Below, piece by piece: positions 38,201 to 45,620 of a stretch of 64,000 nt of DNA. Within the stretch, counting starts at the first letter, position 1; each line of letters starts with the position of its first letter. Made by a program: the position numbers and the translations under genes. Under the pieces are notes generated by a model. It saw only the letters and a list, made by a program, of their open reading frames with translations, was not told the DNA's origin and made no database searches. The DNA lies in assembly GCF_047495875.1 (NCBI RefSeq), contig NC_092471.1, positions 13,227,001 through 13,291,000 of the forward strand. Direction: 5' to 3'. Source of the DNA: Pithys albifrons albifrons (Eukaryota; Chordata; Aves; Passeriformes; Thamnophilidae).

Positions 38201-41200
38201 CCTCCCTGTGTAATGCTCTGACAGCCTTTCAGGTGTTCTCCTTATACGGAGAAGAGCAAAGGTATAAAGAGCAGGGATGAAGGTAACTGTCATGCAGGCA
38301 GAGGTGTCTCCTGCAGAGACTTCCCCCAAAGCTTTCCCTGGGCACACACAGAGGGAGAGGAGCAGCTTCAGACCTCTACTGAGAAGCAACGAAGAGCTGC
38401 CCCAGGCAGCCTGGTGGAGGCATGGGGCAGCAGAGATGCTGGGTCCCGCAGGGGCCTCCCACCCTCAGCCCAGGTCTGTTCTGCCACCTGTCTCCTGTGT
38501 GCCCCTCCTTCCCAGCATGGCAGTGGGTGGAGCACAGGGGTGCAGGGCTGCTGACAGACTTGTGTCTCTGCAGGTGCCGAGGGCAACACTGACGACAGCT
38601 ACAGTGGAGGTAGGTGCTGCCATGGATGTGGGGTCAGCAGTGGGTGGTGGGATGGGAGAGCATGGGATGAGGGGTGCACGTGCCTCCACCACACAGCAAC
38701 CCCCTCTCTTTGTGCCCCACAGTGGCGGAGACAGGGACTATTGCTGGCATTGCCAGTGGCCTGGCCATGGCGCTCATCGGGGCCGTCTCCAGCTACATCT
38801 CCTACCAGCAAAAGAAGTTCTGTTTCAGCATCCAGCGTAAGTCCCTCCCCAAGCATCTCAGGGACATAGAGCAAGCACACACCTGTTTCCCCCCTAAAAT
38901 CTGCTGCTATTTTCCTGGAGATGGGGTTTCAGCCACTCAGTACCCCCAGGCTGGTAGAACAAAGCCCCAAGCACAGGTCATTGAGCCTCTGCTTCACAAA
39001 CAGGAGCGCACTAGCAGTAACAGCCCCAGGAGCCACTGCCACCCTGGAGGCTGCACAACAGCCCCTCACACCCCCAACAGGCAGGCACAGTCTAAGTCAC
39101 ATAAGCACATCAACACCAAACAAGGTAAATATGAAAATAAAACCCCACCCAAAAACAAGTGAAAACCCCATCCCCCCAAAGTCTCAGAGGCAGTAAAAAC
39201 TCACCAGGCAGCAGGGAAGGAAGCAAGGGGAGCATCTGCATCTGTGGTAGCCCCAGAGGGAGTCCAGCCCACCGCACCCTCAGCGGTTGTGTGACAATCA
39301 CTGCACTTTAGTGCAGATTAAGCAGCAAAACTTTATATTCCCAGAAAACACCTTTTGCATGAGCTACCCCATAAAGCTGCTCAGTGCAAGTACTACAGAA
39401 GTACCCTGACAGCCCCAGCCCACAGCACCCACCTAGCCATAGTGGGCTCCTGCAACCCCTTATAGGAGATGGGTTGCAAACAGCTGTCAAAAGCTCCTTT
39501 CTAAATTAATCAATTGAAATCTCCTGTGAGTCTCCTTTGCCCCAGGGAAAGGGTGTTTGGAGTTGGAAATTTCTGCTGGAATTGTGCTATTTTCCCAGTT
39601 GTGCCTGAAACAAACAGCATTTTGGTAAATTAGATCAGCAGGAAAAGTCAAATGAATGTGATGGAATGAAACACCCTTGTATATTCCCCCCACTTAAATG
39701 ATATTTTGGCAAGAATAAATAATAAAAAAAAAGAGTAAAGGCTTTGATGAGAGGGAAGCTGAGAGACACAAAGCCCCAGAAAGGCGGCAGGAAATTAAAG
39801 TTAATTATAAAGGAGGATTAATTTAAGCCATCAGACATAGCATGCTGGGCTAATGTCAGGCCTTAGACACATTGCAATGCATGACAAAAATCTAAGAGTC
39901 GTCAGACACTGCAAAAGTGGCTTTTTTGTTGAAAAACATAAATTGCATTTGGTGTTATCCCAGCAAAACACATGTCTGGGTGGAGGCAGTGGTGGTGTGC
40001 AGTGACCACTCTCTTGACTCACAGAGGAACAGACTGGGCTGTGCCTCTTGCCCAGTCGTCCTTCCACGGGGCCGAGGCTGCAGCTCCGTCCTTGGCTTTG
40101 AGTCGCTTCTGAGGAGCATTTGCTGATTTCTCTAAAGGATGTTTTACAATGCTCCCCAGGATTCTTCATCCCACTTTCTCTTCTTACACATCTCCTGTGT
40201 ATCAGCTGTGCCCTGGGCTCTGGCTCAGCCTCTTGGTGTCCCTGAGCCGCTCGCTGTGTCTGGGCAGGATGGGAGCTGCCAGTGCTGCCTCCATGGCTTG
40301 GCCAGCTGCAAACAAGTGTCCCTGTGGGTATGGGGATTTTATGTGGGTTTTTAAGCCATTTGCAGAACCTTTTCTCCCATGGCCATGGAGGCAGCAGCTG
40401 TCCCATTGCTGCCCAAGGCTCATATTTGTACTGCTTTGGCGTGGCCCTGGCATTCTGTGCCTCCCTCCTTAACTGGGAGAGACCAGTGAACCCCATCCAG
40501 ACCTGGTGGTGAGGCCTAGTCAGTCCCTGCCACACCTCATACTGTATTAAAACAAGTTTAGATGCTTAAAAATCATGTGCTGCATGATATGATTGCCTCA
40601 GGCTTCCTTCTAAACCGGCACGGCCCCTTCCCCTTCTCTGGTCCCTCTCTAATGGATGCAACAGTTGGCACAGCACTCCCACCTCTGCCTCTCCTCACAG
40701 TCATCCTTCAGAGGGAGCTGCAGAGGATCTCTGAGGTCCATGACACACCCAAGACTGTCTTAATTCACCCGCAGTTCCGAGCTGGACCACAGAGAGCAGT
40801 GCCACCCCCTTGCCCTTGCCCACCCTCCTGCAGCCACCCTGTACCCAGCAGTGCCCAGCCTTGTGCCTCAGCCTGGGCTCCACTTGTTGCAAACGTTGGG
40901 AACTTCTTTGCATTTAAATAAGGGACTTATTCGGGATTTGACACCCCACTGGGATCCTGCTTCATCACGACAGCCCTGCTCTGAACTGCTGCTGGAAGCT
41001 CTGCATAACTGAGCTTTTAATGAGGCTGTGGCTCATCTCAGCACTGAGGCTGCACAGCAGTCCCGGCTGGGAAGCCTTCCTCCTCCTCCTCCTCCCCGCT
41101 CTCCTCCGAGCTGAGCGCCTTAGCACAGGAATTAGCTGTGCTGCCTCCCGTGATAAAGATGAAGCAAGAGCCTCAGACAAAAGAGCCACTGCTGGGAGCT

Positions 41201-41977
41201 GTCTGCCAGGAGAGTGGGCACTTTGAAACCCAGCGATTCTCTCAGCACTGGCTGTGGGTTGCTGAGGCTGTTGTCACTGCAGAGGAGGTTGCAAAAAGGC
41301 ATCTTGGCTTTTACAGCACACAAGCCTATCACTGGAGTTTTTAAGGCATCAAAGCAAATAATTTTTACTTTGTACCCTTCCCATCTCACTCTCTTTATTG
41401 TACTTCTCAGAGGGACTTAACGCGGAGTATGTGAAAGGAGAAAACATGGAAGCTGTTGTAAGCGAGGAGCCCCAAGGTGAGAGCCTTGCAACCCTTACCC
41501 CTGCCTGCATCCAGCCACAAAAGCAGCTCTGCCAGGGACTTCCTTAAAGTCCCTGGTGCTGCACAGAGCTGCTGTGTCCCTTTGATGAAGGAACCGCTTA
41601 GGTGATGCTGCAGCTTTTTGTGAAACACCCACCGCAGTGCTTTCCCCCCTTTACTGCACACAAAGGAAAGGCATGGCAAGAGCCCAAGGAGCTCATGCTG
41701 CAAACGATGGCAGTTAATATTTAGCTTTCATGTATCCAGCCATCGAGTGTCTTGCACAAGAGAAGCGTGATCCTTCTTTCAGTGACAGACAATCAAGGCT
41801 GCTGCAAAGGCTTTTCCAATGTCACATACAATCAGCAAGTGCTGGGCGCCCGTTGCTTGCGCCCTGGTTCCATCATGTGCTATTGTACTCATGTTTTTTT
41901 CTTTCTCCCTAGTTAAATATTCAGTCCTGGAAACGCAGTCAGCAGAACCACCAAAACAAGACAGTGCGAAGATATAA
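13586..41977 (+). CDS. CD99L2: CD99 antigen-like 2 (whole gene, 11 coding exons)
   Basis: CD99L2 is a cell-surface adhesion protein. In mammals it supports leukocyte passage across endothelium, alongside its paralogue CD99. The coding exons are 13586-13643, 30989-31054, 33045-33083, 34527-34622, 34843-34923, 35671-35763, 37416-37478, 38574-38609, 38723-38836, 41411-41476 and 41913-41977. All introns are GT-AG and the exons sum to 777 nt, giving 258 residues (human about 262). The protein has a signal peptide (1-20), an acidic ectodomain rich in Thr, Pro and Lys with repeated DFxLxDALDD-like blocks (about 27-177), one membrane helix (about 183-205) and a 53-residue cytosolic tail (206-258). 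The block SYQQKKFCFSIQ and the following QGLNAEYVKGEN identify CD99L2 rather than CD99. The ATG is in good context (GCCATGG) and opens directly into the signal peptide. The reading frame is intact. Confidence 0.96.
14592..14608 (+). repeat. Poly(G) tract, 17 G
   Basis: Seventeen consecutive G lie on the sense strand of CD99L2 intron 1, about 300 bp beyond the CpG island. Such runs can fold into G-quadruplexes in DNA or nascent RNA and often vary in length between individuals. Its exact length may also be an assembly uncertainty. Confidence 0.9.
14711..14727 (+). repeat. Interrupted poly(G) tract (G9-T-G7)
   Basis: Nine G, one T and seven G lie on the sense strand, 103 bp downstream of the 17-G tract. 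Together they form a paired G-quadruplex-prone region early in intron 1. Confidence 0.9.
19393..19660 (-). mobile_element. CR1 LINE fragment, antisense to CD99L2
   Basis: The plus strand starts AATCATGGAATCAATTGGGT, the reverse complement of a CR1 3' terminus. It continues through the conserved antisense CR1 text around 'aacacctccacagactgtgactcc' and 'ccctttctgtgaagtaattgctcctaatgtccaacct'. The minus strand retains a readable end of the reverse-transcriptase ORF (DIRSNYFTERVIKFWNG, then a VEVFKKRLDVAISDMV-type C terminus). It is 5'-truncated, diverged and inserted in intron 1 opposite to the gene. Sequence up to about 19,750 continues an open minus-strand frame and could belong to it, but I do not recognise that part. 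Confidence 0.88.
20774..20787 (+). repeat. Poly(G) tract, 14 G
   Basis: Fourteen consecutive G lie in CD99L2 intron 1, the third such run on the sense strand of this intron. It is a simple repeat prone to length variation. Confidence 0.9.
21489..22078 (-). mobile_element. Solo LTR of an endogenous retrovirus
   Basis: This is a ~590 bp single LTR with no internal retroviral genes on either side. The plus strand begins TGTTGTGGTTTAACCCCAGC and ends CTAAACCAGCACA, so it has TG...CA termini in both orientations. I assign the sense direction to the minus strand because a TATAAA box (plus TTTATA at 21,799-21,804) then falls upstream of the segment that usually holds the poly(A) signal. I recognise this LTR class as common in bird genomes (ERVL/ERVK-like groups), but the subfamily cannot be named safely. 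No clear target-site duplication is visible (left flank GCAGC, right flank CCCCC). It probably arose by LTR-LTR recombination, and it lies antisense in CD99L2 intron 1. Confidence 0.85.
22689..22713. repeat. (CAAA)n microsatellite
   Basis: About six uninterrupted CAAA units lie in CD99L2 intron 1. This is a simple-sequence repeat only. Confidence 0.9.
23946..23964 (+). promoter_or_regulatory. Putative CTCF binding site
   Basis: The sequence TGGCTGCCAGGGGGCACTC matches the vertebrate CTCF core (CCASYAGRKGGCRS-type, with the invariant CCAGGGGGC block) closely. It lies in CD99L2 intron 1, about 10.4 kb from the start codon. The sequence match is direct. Occupancy and any insulator or looping role are inference. 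Confidence 0.5.
24380..24455 (+). repeat. GT-rich degenerate GGTGG repeat
   Basis: This stretch is almost free of C on the + strand, built of imperfect TTTGGTGGTGG and GGTGGA units. It is a degenerate minisatellite-like tract with strong strand asymmetry in intron 1. It translates to Gly/Phe/Val-rich frames that are not genes. Confidence 0.6.
26890..27250. promoter_or_regulatory. Candidate conserved non-coding element in intron 1
   Basis: This stretch mixes AT-rich homeodomain-type sites (TAATTAG at 27,138-27,144, ATATATATAATT) with several retained CpGs (CCGTCGCAGG, GCTCCGAG, GACGAG) outside any CpG island. It holds no repeat and no sensible open frame. Such texture is typical of conserved enhancers, but this is an impression from composition. 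No alignment was possible. Confidence 0.25.
30989..31054 (+). CDS. CD99L2: CD99L2 coding exon 2
   Basis: It encodes residues 20-41, the mature N terminus (GHGDDAGDFSLEDALFDL then TTKR). The DFSLEDAL block is the first of the repeated acidic motifs that mark the CD99 family. The acceptor is CTCCAG and the donor GTATGT. The exon is 66 nt, phase 1 to phase 1. Confidence 0.94.
31055..33044 (+). other. CD99L2: CD99L2 intron 2
   Basis: A 1,990-bp GT-AG intron. No repeat, RNA gene or additional exon was recognised in it. Confidence 0.85.
33045..33083 (+). CDS. CD99L2: CD99L2 coding exon 3 (micro-exon)
   Basis: A 39-nt exon encoding residues 42-54 (PTPKGPRKPAGGT), a basic Pro-rich linker. The acceptor is GTCACAG and the main donor GTGAGA. 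A weaker in-frame donor (GTGGAA) sits 9 nt upstream at 33,075. Small size makes skipping plausible, and skipping keeps the frame. Confidence 0.9.
33084..34526 (+). other. CD99L2: CD99L2 intron 3
   Basis: A 1,443-bp GT-AG intron with no recognised internal features. Open frames crossing it, including one that runs into exon 4, have no family resemblance upstream of the exon. Confidence 0.85.
34527..34622 (+). CDS. CD99L2: CD99L2 coding exon 4
   Basis: It encodes residues 55-86: an acidic DFDLLDYFD block followed by a Thr/Pro/Lys-rich stretch (ETTTKPAKPTPKPFPGPGKP) suited to O-glycosylation. The acceptor is CTGCAG, the donor GTAATG. The exon is 96 nt, phase 1-1. Confidence 0.94.
34623..34842 (+). 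other. CD99L2: CD99L2 intron 4
   Basis: A short intron of 220 bp with a strong polypyrimidine tract before the acceptor. Nothing else was seen in it. Confidence 0.9.
34843..34923 (+). CDS. CD99L2: CD99L2 coding exon 5
   Basis: It encodes residues 87-113. DNSFWDVIHTTTTKRPKTTR is the Trp-containing, Thr-rich module also present in mammalian CD99L2 (the WxHxTTTTxRPxTTRAP pattern). The threonines are likely O-glycosylation sites. The acceptor is TTCAG, the donor GTGAGC. The exon is 81 nt, phase 1-1. Confidence 0.94.
34924..35670 (+). other. CD99L2: CD99L2 intron 5
   Basis: A 747-bp GT-AG intron with no recognised internal features. Confidence 0.85.
35671..35763 (+). CDS. CD99L2: CD99L2 coding exon 6
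   Basis: It encodes residues 114-144, including DFDLADALDDKNDR, the best preserved CD99 signature block. The acceptor is TTTCTAG. Two donors lie 6 nt apart: GTATGC after 35,763 (used here) and GTGAAG after 35,757, which would delete two residues in frame. The exon is 93 nt, phase 1-1. Confidence 0.94.
35764..37415 (+). other. CD99L2: CD99L2 intron 6
   Basis: A 1,652-bp GT-AG intron ending in TTTTAAAG. No repeat or additional exon was recognised. Confidence 0.85.
37416..37478 (+). CDS. CD99L2: CD99L2 coding exon 7
   Basis: It encodes residues 145-165 (GFSDDDLASVADSDYRPDKK), matching the GFSDxDLxD...YxPDK segment of mammalian CD99L2. The acceptor is AAAG after a pyrimidine tract, the donor GTAAGT. 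The exon is 63 nt, phase 1-1. Confidence 0.94.
37479..38573 (+). other. CD99L2: CD99L2 intron 7
   Basis: A 1,095-bp GT-AG intron. It contains a GGGC tetranucleotide repeat with retained CpGs near 37,785-37,803. No other feature was recognised. Confidence 0.85.
37785..37803 (+). repeat. (GGGC)n microsatellite
   Basis: Four to five GGGC units in CD99L2 intron 7 follow TCGCCTAGAGGGC, which itself partly resembles the CTCF core. This is a local GC and CpG spike in an otherwise moderate-GC intron. Confidence 0.85.
38574..38609 (+). CDS. CD99L2: CD99L2 coding exon 8 (micro-exon)
   Basis: A 36-nt exon encoding residues 166-177 (GAEGNTDDSYSG), the membrane-proximal stalk. The acceptor is CTGCAG, the donor GTAGGT, phase 1-1. 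It is followed by a very short intron. Confidence 0.92.
38610..38722 (+). other. CD99L2: CD99L2 intron 8 (113 bp)
   Basis: The shortest intron of the gene. Its length is not a multiple of three, so retention would shift the frame ahead of the transmembrane exon. Confidence 0.9.
38723..38836 (+). CDS. CD99L2: CD99L2 coding exon 9 (transmembrane)
   Basis: It encodes residues 178-215. The membrane helix spans about 183-205, with Gly182, Gly186 and Gly190 spaced as GxxxGxxxG. The near-invariant juxtamembrane block SYQQKKFCFSIQ follows, with stop-transfer lysines and Cys211 as a possible palmitoylation site. The donor is GTAAGT. The reading frame stays open beyond the donor as far as 39,162. The exon is 114 nt, phase 1-1. 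Confidence 0.96.
38837..41410 (+). other. CD99L2: CD99L2 intron 9
   Basis: A 2,574-bp GT-AG intron. The exon 9 frame is open for its first 325 bp, with an AATAAA at 39,136-39,141. No additional exon or repeat was recognised in the remainder. Confidence 0.8.
41411..41476 (+). CDS. CD99L2: CD99L2 coding exon 10
   Basis: It encodes cytosolic residues 216-237 (QGLNAEYVKGENMEAVV then SEEPQ), strongly conserved in CD99L2 of other vertebrates. The acceptor is TCTCAG, the donor GTGAGA. The exon is 66 nt, phase 1-1. Confidence 0.95.
41477..41912 (+). other. CD99L2: CD99L2 intron 10
   Basis: A 436-bp GT-AG intron with a long T/C tract before the acceptor. No internal feature was seen. Confidence 0.9.
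41913..41977 (+). CDS. CD99L2: CD99L2 coding exon 11 (C terminus and stop)
   Basis: It encodes residues 238-258 (VKYSVLETQSAEPP then KQDSAKI) and TAA at 41,975-41,977. Tyr240-Ser-Val-Leu243 fits the YxxΦ endocytic sorting signal. The human tail has KYSTL at the same place and also ends -A-[KR]-I. Confidence 0.95.
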
Positions 41978-44900
41978 AGCGTTGACCCAGAGCTGGAAAT
42001 AATCAGTCAGCAGCAAAGGAGATCTTACATGCTTGTAATTTAGCTTTTTATTTAATTTGACTCCAACGCTATTTAGTGTGTACTTAGGCTTGAACTGGCT
42101 TCTTATTGCTGTAGGCTTTAGGGTTAGACTGGTTGCATGTGTTTACTTTTTGTAAAGAGGTTTATGTTTACATCGAAGTAATGTTGTAGGATTGGTGTGC
42201 AGCTGTATGAAGACCCACAGAAGGTGCTTCAGCTGTGGTCGATTTTCAAGAGCTTTACAGGTATGAGGACATTGAAGTGCCTGTAAATAGCAATCCAAAG
42301 CCAAGCCATGCAAAGCCCTCTGCAAAGCGCCTCCAGCCAACTTCTGCCATCAGCTCTGGGCACATCACTTCCCACGGCGGGGTTGAAAGCTGCACATTTC
42401 CTGAGGGTGGATTGCAGTCCTTAGTGTAGCTACACCTTAAAATGAAGTGCCTGTGGTAGGTCCTCACATGGGGCCTCGGGCTGAGCCAGGTGACTCCCTG
42501 CTCCGAAGCCAGTTGAGGATGCTTCACCACCACCATGCAGTGCTGGGCTTCTAAACCAAATCAAAGGACCTGATTTTCACGCCAAGTCACAGGTAAAAAC
42601 AGCGTGTGCAGTGTTCACTTTTAGCAAATACCATTTGAATGCTGCGCTGTGGTAAGAGATCAGAACGGAGCAGAAGTGATACAGTTTGTCTTGTGACATG
42701 AGATACCTACATTGTCACCACAATGAAAGCTGTGTGTGTTTGGATGCTTTCAAAGACAGGTTCAGATCTCAGTCACACTAGAACAAATGACAGACTTAAC
42801 CCAAAAGAAAATAAACAAAGTAGGTATCTGTTAAGACCTGTAACACTCAGTACCAGAACAGAAGTCAAGCTTATCAAGATGCAGTCCCCCCCTTCTCCTT
42901 TTATCAGCAACTATTGAGAGTGCTCCCAGGCACCCAGAGGCAAAAAAAGGATTTAAGCTTCAACCTTTGTGTCACTGACTAACCTTTAAAAAAGGCAGAG
43001 TCTCCTGAGAGGGCAAGTCCTCCATCGCTGTCCTGCTTGCCCAGGAAGCACTGGGCTTTGCTCAGCAGTACACTGGGCTGCCCCAGTCACACCCAGCCCT
43101 CTGCTGCACTGCCAAACCGCTGCCAGGACCTCACCTTCACCAGCTTGCAAGAATTTCTGTTTAGATTTCTAATCCCTCCCCAACCCTTTTTTATTCTTGT
43201 TAAATGTGGATACTGCCACTTTCCAATACATTTGTCCAAATCTGTGATTACTTAAAAAGCATGCTCTCAAATGAAGGAATTTTCACTTTACATGGTGTAA
43301 GAGGTACTATTTATGTGTAAACCTGAAATGTGAGCATTTTGTGTTGGTTTTCAAATCCCATATTTTGTGAATATGTATTTTTTAAAAAAGCCTTTCAGTT
43401 TGATGTACAAATTCACAGCTTTCAGGTAGACATGACTTCCAGAAGGCCTTGCCAGGAGGTGAATCAGCCCAGGAGCATCGCTGCCTAACAGCTTCCATTT
43501 GGAAGCAAATTGCCCAGTAACTTGGTTAAGTATTTTGCAATAGCTGCACAATTCTTTATGCTCTTTTTAGCACGTGCATTTTTAAAGCCTTACACTAGCA
43601 CTAGCAGAACAGCTACAGTGGTTTATAAGGTTCCTTATGACTATTCAGAACACTGAGGTGACAACACTACCCTGAACTACTGCTGTTTTGTTTTACGATG
43701 TGTTTGGAATAGGAAAGAAAAATACTTAATTATTGGCTGCTCAGATAATGGAAGCAGAGAAAACAGGGGTGGGATACCCTCTGTGTTTGGTTACTTCCAG
43801 AGAAAGGTTTTCCTGGGGGAAGCATGGTCAGCAGGATTCGGATCATCATGTGCAGGCGCTCAGACGCCGGCACAGCCAATGCAGCTGAGTTTGTGAATCT
43901 CCAGTCCCAAGCACCAGCACCTGTTTTTTGTTCTTACCCAAACAGATTTGAAAGCTGTAGCATGAAATGTGTTTTCTGGAAGTTACTGTAGATGAAGTGC
44001 TACAGCATGGCACTGATGATCACTAGAAGCCGCTTTCCCAGCTTAGATCCAGTGACTGCTATTCCATTTCTCCCTTTGCCAGTGTCTGTGTTCCTACACA
44101 TTCAGGTCATGGATTTTCCCCTGCTCTCCTTGTTTGACCAGAGCAGAGTGCAATAGAGAGTCCAGCGTGGCTTAAAGAACACAGCCCCTACTGCTCCTTT
44201 GGGAAATTCTTACATTAGGACATAGAGGAAACATGAGTCTAATTCAAGATGCTGCAGTTCTGCAGCTTCAAAAAGGAATAAAAAAGCCAGCAAGGTGTTT
44301 CACTGAAAAATTCAACCCAGTTTTCGGGACTCAGAAATTGCTTCTTTGCTCGAGTCTTTTCTCTGACTGACATGAATACCTACACTGTAGTGTAATGTCT
44401 ATGTGAGGTGGAAATCCATAAATGCAGAGTGAAAGAGAACACTTCCAAAATTTACAGTGACAGGATTCATGATCTTTCCCTAGGATCTCAGACAGGAAAA
44501 TATTGGCAAGTCTTGCAGTAAAGAAATTAAACTTGGTTTTCTCTTTAAAGCTGGACAAAAGTCAAAGTCTTATTGCTAAATGTCTGCAAAGACTTGAATT
44601 ATTTTTTATTGCTATCTGTCCCCTTCTCCATCTGAACTGCCAGACCAGTCTCTGAGAAACAGGGAATTTATACATCACCTGTATTTTAGGCATTATAGCA
44701 ACTGAGATGTTTCCTGTGTATTTTCCTAGTAGTGATCTGAGTTCTGGAACAGCTGACCCAGCACCGACCTCTAGTTGCATTTAATTAATATTTACTCTTT
44801 AAATCTGAATATGGAATTTTTAAAAATCCTGCATTTAAATTCTGTATGTATGGTATGAACTTTATAAAAAAAGGCCACAAACCACTGGAAAACTGGGCTT

Positions 44901-45620
44901 TTTTTTCATTAGTCTAAAACTTTCATATACAGATGTCCCGCAAGTTTCTCTATAACCTGTGCTTTTTTTGACCTCTCTTCAGCTTAACTAAAACTATTTT
45001 TAAATGGCAATAAAATGATTCAGAACAGGTTTGTCAGTGACAGAGAAAAGAGAGAACTGAAAGAATTCAGCTGGCTCTTTTTTTTTGTTTGTTTATTCTC
45101 TCAATTACTTGCATTTTCCTTTGGCAGTACTGTAGTACTTTGTTTTAGATTCCTCAGTTGAGAATACTCTGACATGAATTTCAGATTTTTGGCACTATAA
45201 ACTCAGTCACTTTCATTCAACCCCACTAACCCTTACAAGTGCTCTATTGTCATCCTTAACTACTCATTTGTTGTGATAAAAGTGGAATTAGTCCATAATA
45301 CCATTTCAGATTCTGAAAAAATGAGTCGACAGGATGAGGCTTTAAAAATTGCTTCTGCAACAGATGAGGTTCAGGAACAAAGGAAGTTCAGAAACAACGG
45401 GATTGTGAAATTAAAGAATCCTTTCTTTTGAGTGAAGTTCTTACTTGCAGGAGGGCAGATTGTTGCTGCAGAAGCGACCTGTACCAAATGGAGGTCAAAT
45501 GTTATGCTCTAAGGAAAAATGATTCCTTTTGTTAATGTGCATGTAAGAACATGGAGGGAAAAATCAGAATTTGACTACCGTTAGAAAACATCAAATAAAC
45601 CAAGTTGACTAGTAAGACAT
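41978..45620 (+). other. CD99L2: CD99L2 3' UTR
   Basis: About 3.6 kb of non-coding sequence follows the stop. Candidate poly(A) signals AATAAA occur at 42,810, 44,277, 45,009 and 45,594. The last has the best downstream U/GU-rich element, so I place the main 3' end near 45,615. Shorter forms are possible. The length of the UTR is inferred, not shown. Confidence 0.6.
45594..45599 (+). terminator. CD99L2: Probable main CD99L2 polyadenylation signal
   Basis: A canonical AATAAA is followed about 30-55 nt later by a T/GT-rich stretch (45,628-45,650), the usual arrangement for cleavage at about 45,610-45,620. Other AATAAA copies at 44,277 and 45,009 have weaker downstream elements. Confidence 0.55.

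Noticed and set aside
30989..41977. Assignment of the plus-strand gene to CD99 rather than CD99L2
   Set aside because: The FCFSIQQGLNAEYVKGEN block and the tail ending AEPP...AKI are CD99L2 features. The exon count and the MTMR1 neighbour also fit CD99L2.
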